Program-made: the position numbers and the translations under genes | Source of the DNA: Arenicella xantha | GTDB lineage: Bacteria; Pseudomonadota; Gammaproteobacteria; Arenicellales; Arenicellaceae | Length of the DNA: 64,000 nucleotides | Assembly (NCBI RefSeq): GCF_003315245.1 | Contig: NZ_QNRT01000005.1 | Span: 124,001-188,000, forward strand | Direction of reading: 5' to 3' | Shown here: positions 57,971 to 64,000 of the stretch, in pieces | Numbering within the stretch: the first letter of the stretch is position 1 | Layout: every line of letters begins with the position of its first letter | The notes under the pieces: model-generated | What the model was told of the DNA's origin: nothing | Database searches by the model: none | What the model saw: only the letters and a program-made list of their open reading frames with translations

Positions 57971-59347
57971 TTACTTCGCGTCTCGCGCGCTGATATCTAG
58001 ACTCTTTAGTTTTCGGTACAAATGGGTGCGTTCCAGCCCAACTTTTTTAGCTAGGGCGCTTACGTTGCCGTCCACCGTACCCAGATGATAGTTCAAATAG
58101 GCTTTTTCGAATGCTTCTTTTGCTTGGCGCATGTCGCCGTCAAAGTAGTCGGGCAGTACGGTAGCTTTCTGCTGCATTCCACCATCACCGCCTAGAGCGT
58201 CGGTGACATCCGCAATCATGATGGTTTTTTCAGTGTTCAAGATCAGCAAGCGCTGTAATACGTTTTGCAGCTGCCGAACATTGCCAGGCCAGCTGTAATC
58301 GATAAGTGCTTGCATGGCATCGTCGTTAAACGCCGGTCGCGGCAATTGATTTTTTACCGTGGTGTCTTCAATAAACAGCTCAATTAGTTCTGGTAAGTCT
58401 TTGCGTCGATGTCGTAACGACGGCACTTGAATAGGGATGACATTCAAACGGTAATACAGATCTTCACTAAACGTGCCTTGGTTGACGGCTTTTTGCGGAT
58501 TGCCGCTAGTGGTTACGATTACACGCACGTCTAGTTCGATATATTCGCTGCCGCCGAGTCGTAGAAACTGCCTTTCTTGCAGTGCGCTGAGCAGTTTGTT
58601 CTGTGTATCTAGGGTTAAACCGAGCACTTCATTAATGAATAATGTGCCACCTTTTGCTTCCTCGAAGCGGCCAATAACTACTTTACCATCGGCTTCGCTG
58701 CCAAATAGCGCTTGGGCAACGCCTTCGCTTGGCATGGCAGCGAGATTCAATTCAACGAATTGCGCGTCAGCCCGCGGGCTGTTTTCGTGGACCTTGCGAG
58801 CAACTAAGCGTTTGCCAACACCGGACTCGCCAGTGATAAAGACCCAGCTGTCAGTTGGGCCGAGTAACTGCACGTGGCGCATGAGTTCGCGGCTGGCATC
58901 GCTGTTGGAAATAATTGGTGAGTCGTATTGAAGTCGAGACTTTAGCTGGCGATTTTCTTCGCGTAGCGACGCATTTTCTAAGCCGCGTTCGACACTTAGT
59001 AATAACTTACCGGTGGAAAGTGGCTTCTCCAGAAAATCATAGGCGCCTAATTTGACGGCCTCGACTGCATTTTCGACCGTGCCATGACCGGAAATCATCA
59101 CCACTGGGGTATTGCCCAGCTGCTTGTGTTCAACCCAATGCTTGAGCACTGAAATGCCGTCTTCTTTGGGCATCCAAATATCAAGCAATACCAAATTGGG
59201 CTGATTGTCGCGAAATTGTTTGCGCGCCTGTTCGGCGTTTTCGGCGAGACTCACCGTATATCCCTCGTCTTGCAGAATGTCTTGCAAGATATTGCGGATA
59301 TCGGGCTCGTCGTCGACGACTAAAATGTGTGGTTTAGAGTTAGACAT
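57971..59347 (-). CDS. ntrX: NtrX-type response regulator lacking the GAFTGA motif
   Basis: From ATG 59347 the protein has 458 residues: a receiver domain (acidic D12/D13, phosphoacceptor D56, K108), an AAA+ domain with Walker A GESGVGKR (173-180) and a Fis-type helix-turn-helix (NVSALAKKVGLERTHLYRKL). Where sigma-54 activators have LFGxExGAFTGA the sequence reads LFGSEADGKVVIGRFEEA, about five residues shorter and without GAFTGA. The Walker B aspartate is asparagine (GGTLFINEV, N239). It therefore probably does not activate sigma-54 in the standard way. It lies 13 bp after ntrY. Confidence 0.9.
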   Translation of the reverse strand: MSNSKPHILVVDDEPDIRNILQDILQDEGYTVSLAENAEQARKQFRDNQPNLVLLDIWMPKEDGISVLKHWVEHKQLGNTPVVMISGHGTVENAVEAVKLGAYDFLEKPLSTGKLLLSVERGLENASLREENRQLKSRLQYDSPIISNSDASRELMRHVQLLGPTDSWVFITGESGVGKRLVARKVHENSPRADAQFVELNLAAMPSEGVAQALFGSEADGKVVIGRFEEAKGGTLFINEVLGLTLDTQNKLLSALQERQFLRLGGSEYIELDVRVIVTTSGNPQKAVNQGTFSEDLYYRLNVIPIQVPSLRHRRKDLPELIELFIEDTTVKNQLPRPAFNDDAMQALIDYSWPGNVRQLQNVLQRLLILNTEKTIMIADVTDALGGDGGMQQKATVLPDYFDGDMRQAKEAFEKAYLNYHLGTVDGNVSALAKKVGLERTHLYRKLKSLDISARDAK

Positions 59348-59360
59348 ACCGTCTTTGGTA

Positions 59361-61661
59361 CTAGCCAATTAGTGAGGGTTTATCGTGGTCGATATCGGAA
59401 TTCGTGGACTCGTCTGACTGTAAAGTATTTTGGTTACGATTACCACGATAGGTTTGCATTGCATTGATCGGTAGTCGCATATGCATGGCGGCGCCACCTA
59501 AACTGCTTTGGCGGGTCCAGACTGATCCGCTGTGCTCTTCGACGATTCGTTTCACGATCGCCAGTCCGAGCCCTGAGCCTTTCGCCTTGGAGCTGACATA
59601 TGGGTCAAACAGTGATTCGCGAATTTCCTCTGGAATGCCAGAGCCATTATCTTCCACCACCAGATCAATATATTGACCGGTGATTTTGGCCGCAATGTGG
59701 GTACGAATTCGAAGTTTAGCCGCGGGCACATCTTCCAGTGCATGGCTGGCATTAATTACCAGGTTATTGAGAACTTGCCGCAACGCGGAGCCGTTGGCTT
59801 TGATTGCCGGTAGCGAGTCATCTAGGTCGAGCTCGATATCGATCGAGGTGAGTGATGAGGTATGTAATTCAACCACATCGCGCACCAGTTGGTTAATGTC
59901 TAGGGTGCGTAACTTGGCCCGCACTGGTTGAGCGTAGCTAGAAAATGCATTAACCATTTCTTTCATCGATTCAACTTGTTGGACAATGGTGCGTGTGGCG
60001 CGGTCGAGGGTTTCTTGTAGCTCATCACTCACGTGATCGGATAGTTTTGATTTAATGCGTTCGGCCGATAATTGAATCGGTGTCAGTGGATTTTTGATTT
60101 CGTGTGCTAAGCGCCTAGCGACCTCGCCCCATGCGGCATCGCGTTGGGCTTGAATCAGGTTGGTTACGTCATCGAACACAATGACATGGTTGTCGTACTC
60201 TACTTGATTGCTCTGATGCATTTGCATGGAGCCGTGTTCGCCATGCAAAAGTGAGCCTCGAATGATCAGAATTTGTCGACCGTGCTTGCCCAGCAGTGTA
60301 ATTTCATCTTGCCAAGTTGCTTGGCCTGACGCGATACCGCTTTCGATAACTTCGAAAAACTGTGTGGTATGACCGTAGTTTGCAACGAGCTCGGGTAAGG
60401 TTTTGCCTAGCGTGGTGGAGCGATCGAGGCCGAGAATATCGGTCGCTGCGCTGTTGCAAATCTGTAAGCGTTTATCCTGATCGAATGAAAAGACCCCTGA
60501 GGATAAATTAGTTAGCACTGCTTCTAGGTAGCCTTTTTGTTGCTCGGTCTCGGTTTGGCTCGCTTGCGCGGCTTGTTGAGCATCATTAATTTTGCTGCTC
60601 ATATTGTTAAATGATTTAGTCAAGATGCCGAGTTCGTCGGTCGTTGTCACCGGCAGATGCGAACCATAATCACCTTCGGCGATTTTTTGTGTGCCGGCTG
60701 CAAGGTTGGATATCGGCGCGACCAAACGGCGCGATAAATAAATCGCTGTGAGCATTGAAAATAAAAGGCTTGCCAGCGAAATTAGGCTCAAGGTCACAAT
60801 TAGACTGAATTTAAGCGGCCCTCTCGCGAACAGCATTTGTGCGTACTGGCTATTGGCTTTTTCCACGCTCTCGGTGAGTGTGGCGTAGCGTAGTGGCAGA
60901 ATCTTGATGGCTTGCAAGCCAAAAAACTCTCGCCCTAGTTCATTGACGCGGATCGGTGTGACGATGCGGAACTGTAAGGTGGATTCCGAAATGGGTTCGA
61001 GTAAGGTGTAGGTTTGGTTTAGTCGCAGCTCAGTGAACACTTCGTCGCCAGGTGTGTCAGGTAAAATCTTGCTGGCATCGGCGCTAGAGAACGCCACAAT
61101 TCGCCCATCGTCGGAATACAGTGATAATTCGCTGTAGCCTTCGAGTTCGCGAATGTCGTCGAGCGTTCTTAGCAGTTCGCCGGCGGTGATTTTTTGGCGA
61201 ATACTCTTGGCATACTCTTCGACATCGGCTGTGAGCTCTTCTTTGATGCCTTCTAGCGCGGTTTTGCTGAGGAGCAAAGAGTCTTTTACAGTTTGCTCGA
61301 TTCGCACATCGAACCAGCTATCAACCCCTTTATTAAGGAACTGAATAGAGAAGAAATAAATCAGCGAAAACGGAATCACTGTTAGAAACAGGAAAATAAC
61401 CACTAATTTCGCGGTTAACTTGGAGCCAATTTCATTACGTCTGAATTGGCGGAATAAGGTATAGCAATTGGTGAATAAGAAAAACACCAAGATCGCGATG
61501 CCAAGGCTGCCGAGCAGCGTGATCCAAAACTGCAGGTTGCCCGATGCGTCGTCACTCAGAGATTTAACAATGAGAAAGCACAGCGCAAAGAGCAAGATTG
61601 AGCAGACCGAAATAACCGGAATCGGTGCCGAGATTTTTTTAACTATGGAACGGATTGCCAT
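59361..61661 (-). CDS. ntrY: NtrY-type sensor histidine kinase
   Basis: The 766-residue protein has several N-terminal membrane segments with a large periplasmic region (about 100-290) and a HAMP domain (SRRLVAPISNLAAGTQKIAEG). A PAS domain follows (about 375-480), then HisKA with the phospho-acceptor histidine in EVARRLAHEIKNPLTPIQLS and HATPase_c (VEDNGSGIPEEI; KGSGLGLAIVKRIVEEH). It is the partner of the response regulator 13 bp downstream. NtrYX systems respond to nitrogen or redox state in other proteobacteria. It overlaps the DUF4390 gene by 19 bp. Confidence 0.95.
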   Translation of the reverse strand: MAIRSIVKKISAPIPVISVCSILLFALCFLIVKSLSDDASGNLQFWITLLGSLGIAILVFFLFTNCYTLFRQFRRNEIGSKLTAKLVVIFLFLTVIPFSLIYFFSIQFLNKGVDSWFDVRIEQTVKDSLLLSKTALEGIKEELTADVEEYAKSIRQKITAGELLRTLDDIRELEGYSELSLYSDDGRIVAFSSADASKILPDTPGDEVFTELRLNQTYTLLEPISESTLQFRIVTPIRVNELGREFFGLQAIKILPLRYATLTESVEKANSQYAQMLFARGPLKFSLIVTLSLISLASLLFSMLTAIYLSRRLVAPISNLAAGTQKIAEGDYGSHLPVTTTDELGILTKSFNNMSSKINDAQQAAQASQTETEQQKGYLEAVLTNLSSGVFSFDQDKRLQICNSAATDILGLDRSTTLGKTLPELVANYGHTTQFFEVIESGIASGQATWQDEITLLGKHGRQILIIRGSLLHGEHGSMQMHQSNQVEYDNHVIVFDDVTNLIQAQRDAAWGEVARRLAHEIKNPLTPIQLSAERIKSKLSDHVSDELQETLDRATRTIVQQVESMKEMVNAFSSYAQPVRAKLRTLDINQLVRDVVELHTSSLTSIDIELDLDDSLPAIKANGSALRQVLNNLVINASHALEDVPAAKLRIRTHIAAKITGQYIDLVVEDNGSGIPEEIRESLFDPYVSSKAKGSGLGLAIVKRIVEEHSGSVWTRQSSLGGAAMHMRLPINAMQTYRGNRNQNTLQSDESTNSDIDHDKPSLIG

Positions 61662-62182
61662 TTCTTCCAGCCGCTGTTGATATCCCAGTCTTCCGTAATA
61701 AATGCACTTAGGCGCATGGGCCCAGGTAAGTCGACCTTGCTCAAGCGGAGCCGCATTCGATAGGGTGTTTCAGGGGAGTGATAATGATTAAATAAACCCA
61801 TAGCACTACTTGCGACGTAGTCCATGGTGCTGGTTAATGAGCTAAATATATTGGGTGCTAAATCTGAACCATCGCTAACCAAGTAACGGTTTGATAAAGC
61901 ATGATGAGTCACCACGAATTGATGGCTTTGAATATGTCGGGGAATCTTGAAAAAGAGAATTTGGGTGACCACTGCGTATTCGCTAATGAAAGTCAGAGGG
62001 ACGCCGTTATCGACCGCCCGTGCGACTTCTGCCGACAGCGCGATTGTCAGCTCTCCGTTGTGGTACTCAATGGCTTGAGGATCCGCTGCTTGGACTTGCC
62101 CAGTTTGGGTCAATATCAGTATCGCCAGCAGAGCCCTAATGCCTGCGGGTAGGTGTCGCTGATAACTGCGTTTGGTGAGCAA
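61643..62182 (-). CDS. DUF4390 domain-containing exported protein
   Basis: The 179-residue protein has a signal peptide (about 12-33) and the DUF4390 pattern: LTIALSAEVARAVDNGVPLTF, FVVTHHALSNRYLVSDG and RLRLSKVDLPGPMRLSAFIT, ending with the conserved WDINSGW. The function is unknown, but the gene is commonly found between rsmB and ntrY in gammaproteobacteria. It overlaps ntrY by 19 bp and follows rsmB by 21 bp. Confidence 0.92.
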   Translation of the reverse strand: MLTKRSYQRHLPAGIRALLAILILTQTGQVQAADPQAIEYHNGELTIALSAEVARAVDNGVPLTFISEYAVVTQILFFKIPRHIQSHQFVVTHHALSNRYLVSDGSDLAPNIFSSLTSTMDYVASSAMGLFNHYHSPETPYRMRLRLSKVDLPGPMRLSAFITEDWDINSGWKKWQSVP

Positions 62183-62203
62183 TGGTTTCTCTGTATAAGC
62201 GGT

Positions 62204-63517
62204 TTAAGTGTCGGTGTTCGCTTTCTGTATGAGGCAATAATAAAACCCATCCATCGCATGCACACCAGGCAATGTCTGCACACCAGGCTCTACGGTTTGT
62301 GCGACCGGATGTGGCGTGGCGATTAGCATAGCATCGTTTTGTTGCGCAACAAACTGGCTGACTTGAGCGTTATTTTCGGCCGGCAGTATTGAACAAGTCA
62401 TGTATAACATTTTCCCGCCTGGTGCGAGATAAGCCCAAAGATTTTGTAATAACGCGGCCTGAATTGATTGCAGTTGTTCGATATCGCTGGGGCGGCGATG
62501 GTGTTTGATGTCTGGATGTCGTCGTATTACGCCTAAGCCGCTACACGGGGCGTCTATTAAAATACGTTGGTAGCCTGTTGCTGGGGTTGGCCAACTGGGT
62601 GTTTCGCTGGCATCGGCTACATAGACATTCGCATTCAGTTGTAGTCGGGCTAAGGTGCCATGTAATTGCTCGCAACGTGATTCTGAGATGTCTAGTGCAT
62701 CCATGCTTAGTTGGTTATCGCAACGTTCCAAAATGTGCGCGGTTTTGCCGCCGGGAGCGGCGCAGGCGTCGAGTACGTGCATGCCTGGTTGGCAGTCGAG
62801 CAGGTCGGCGGCAATTTGCGCTGCGGAGTCTTGTACTGAGCACGCGCCTTGATCGAATTGTGGTAGCAGTGTTACCGACACCGGTTGTTGCAAAATCAGG
62901 CCGTCGCGGGTATTTGGGTCAATATCAGACGCTATACCAGCCTCAGCTAGTTGTGATTGGTAGTCATCGCGTGAAGCGTGTCTACTATTGACGCGCAAAC
63001 ACATAGGTGGGCGTTGGTTGTTGCCAGCCATGATGGCCGCAGCCTGTTGCGGCCAAGCAGTGTCAATGGCGTCGCGGATCCAGCTTGGATGGCTCAGCGA
63101 ATTCATGTCTTGCTCAAGTATTAACGGATCGCGCTGCGCGGTGCGCAGACAGCCATTAATTAAGTTCTTGGCCCATTGTTTATTTAATTGTTTGCAGGCA
63201 CTAACGGTTTCGGCCACCGCGGCATGTTCGGCGGTGTCTAATTTGCGAAGTTGGTATAAGCCCACGAGTAGCACGAAGTGGATAACTCGGTCTTTATTGC
63301 GAATCGGTGTTTTAAGCAAGCTTGCCGCAACGGTGTCTAATTCGCCGTACCAGCGGCACACACCATATATAAGTTCTTGAATGAATCCGCGGTCTTGCGG
63401 TGAAAAATCTTGTGTCTCAAACAAATCGGCCAGCGCTGCATCAAGCGAGTGTCCTTTGTCGATGATTTGCCAACAGAGTTTAGCCGCTGCTGCGCGCGTG
63501 TTTAGCGTCTTTGCCAT
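62204..63517 (-). CDS. rsmB: 16S rRNA (cytosine-967-C5)-methyltransferase
   Basis: The 437-residue protein has an N-terminal NusB-like RNA-binding domain (about 1-140) and a C-terminal Rossmann methyltransferase. The S-adenosylmethionine loop is VLDACAAPGGKTAHILE. The two RsmB cysteines lie in DAPCSGLGVIRRHPDIK and LYMTCSILPAENNAQV. It methylates C967 of 16S rRNA. It lies 9 bp after fmt, as in many gammaproteobacteria. Confidence 0.96.
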   Translation of the reverse strand: MAKTLNTRAAAAKLCWQIIDKGHSLDAALADLFETQDFSPQDRGFIQELIYGVCRWYGELDTVAASLLKTPIRNKDRVIHFVLLVGLYQLRKLDTAEHAAVAETVSACKQLNKQWAKNLINGCLRTAQRDPLILEQDMNSLSHPSWIRDAIDTAWPQQAAAIMAGNNQRPPMCLRVNSRHASRDDYQSQLAEAGIASDIDPNTRDGLILQQPVSVTLLPQFDQGACSVQDSAAQIAADLLDCQPGMHVLDACAAPGGKTAHILERCDNQLSMDALDISESRCEQLHGTLARLQLNANVYVADASETPSWPTPATGYQRILIDAPCSGLGVIRRHPDIKHHRRPSDIEQLQSIQAALLQNLWAYLAPGGKMLYMTCSILPAENNAQVSQFVAQQNDAMLIATPHPVAQTVEPGVQTLPGVHAMDGFYYCLIQKANTDT

Positions 63518-63526
63518 GTCGTCAAC

Positions 63527-64000
63527 CTATCCGAGTTGGTCGCCGACACTGAGCGGGTAACCGTTGCGGAACTCTTTATATGGCATGGCGCGACTACCAT
63601 CACGTTGCAGCGTACCAATCTTAAGTGAGCCGGTGGCACACGCTACCGATATGCCGTCATCATCCAGCGCAATAATTGTGCCTGGTGTGGGGGCGCTCTG
63701 TTGGCTCACTGTTGCGTCTTGCACATTTGGATGGGTGTCGCTGATTCGTAAGCGGGTATCGCCATGCTGAGTTTGGCAGCCTGGCCATGGAAAGAAGGCT
63801 CTGGCCTTTCGGTCGATTGCCGCTGCACTGAGATTCCAGTCGACGATTGATTCGTGCTTCTCGATCTTTTTGGCGTAGCAGGATTGGTCATGATCCTGCG
63901 GTGTAGGCACTAGTTTTGGGTTTTCTGCCAAGTTGGTGAGTGTCTCGATGATGCCTTCGGCACCTAATGCGGCGAGTTTGTCATGTAATGACGCGCTGGT
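63527..64000 (-). CDS. fmt: Methionyl-tRNA formyltransferase (C-terminal part, runs off the window)
   Basis: The 158 visible codons cover the end of the catalytic domain and the C-terminal domain. The family segment YAKKIEKHESIVDWNLSAAA, then RKARAFFPWPGC, is typical of Fmt, followed by the OB-like C-terminal barrel (ALDDDGISVACATGSLKIGT). The N-terminus and the formyl-folate site lie beyond position 64000. Fmt formylates initiator Met-tRNA. It heads the fmt-rsmB-DUF4390-ntrYX-trkAH transcript seen here. Confidence 0.95.
   Translation of the reverse strand, partial: TSASLHDKLAALGAEGIIETLTNLAENPKLVPTPQDHDQSCYAKKIEKHESIVDWNLSAAAIDRKARAFFPWPGCQTQHGDTRLRISDTHPNVQDATVSQQSAPTPGTIIALDDDGISVACATGSLKIGTLQRDGSRAMPYKEFRNGYPLSVGDQLG

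Noticed and set aside
58473-58931. 152-codon plus-strand open frame opposite ntrX
   Set aside because: Antisense shadow of the AAA+ domain; no family match and no start signal.
1-64000. CRISPR array, prophage or insertion sequence
   Set aside because: No regularly spaced direct repeats, no transposase, integrase or phage structural gene was seen among the translated frames.

Overview
The window looks like a chromosomal segment of a free-living, probably marine, gammaproteobacterium. The gene order at the right end (fmt, rsmB, a DUF4390 gene, ntrY, ntrX, trkA, trkH) is a typical gammaproteobacterial neighbourhood. The class Ia ribonucleotide reductase is of the long, two-ATP-cone type seen for example in Pseudomonas. 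No rRNA, tRNA, CRISPR array, phage or insertion sequence was seen, and the genus cannot be fixed by reading alone.

Positions 1-18,600 hold ordinary accessory metabolism and regulation. There is a LysR regulator divergent from a quinone-reductase-type dehydrogenase and an ABM monooxygenase. VIT-family, haem-binding-type and YkgJ proteins, an MFS transporter and a membrane-anchored AraC regulator with a sterol-desaturase-type hydroxylase follow. Then come DAHP synthase, a LuxR/alpha-beta-hydrolase fusion that appears to lack the catalytic serine, an acyl-CoA-binding protein, a prolyl oligopeptidase, an SRPBCC-SDR fusion and a TRIC-type channel.

Positions 19,000-28,400 begin with a second membrane-anchored AraC regulator. 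It is followed by a tightly packed redox operon: a dihaem cytochrome c4-like protein, a MauG/CCP-type dihaem peroxidase and a parallel beta-helix protein with its own cytochrome c domain. DUF924, GNAT, RidA, an unrecognised 425-residue protein and a divergent WYL-regulator/GST pair complete this part.

Positions 28,480-32,885 are nrdAB. The upstream region carries two NrdR-box-like sequences 31 bp apart, centre to centre, followed by a cobalamin riboswitch aptamer. A B12-independent reductase therefore appears to be under both NrdR and B12 control, which suggests that a B12-dependent reductase exists elsewhere in the genome.

Positions 33,250-50,600 are a mobile gene-cassette array: about 16 mostly short, AT-rich cassettes, nearly all on the + strand. 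Most are followed by a palindromic attC-like site with GYRYAAC/RYYYAAC (R'') and GTTRRRY/GTTRYRC (R') core sites. No integron integrase lies in the window, so locally this is an integrase-less attC cluster (CALIN), or the far part of a larger integron. Many cassettes encode small membrane proteins. One cassette gene occurs twice, the second time as a frameshifted, internally deleted pseudogene. The three most distal R' sites read GTG instead of GTT, as expected for old, inactivated sites. A block at about 37.8-41.3 kb (NmrA-like, AraC, DUF4345-like, flavodoxin) lacks clear attC sites and looks like a later insertion. An AT-rich, strongly structured inverted repeat separates nrdB from the first cassette.

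Positions 50,600-64,000 return to conserved chromosome: a lipocalin-like protein, an ankyrin protein, a P-loop kinase-like protein, a cupin, MsrB, an LpxL-family acyltransferase and DUF2853. The latter converges on the Trk/NtrYX/RsmB/Fmt operon across a strong bidirectional terminator.
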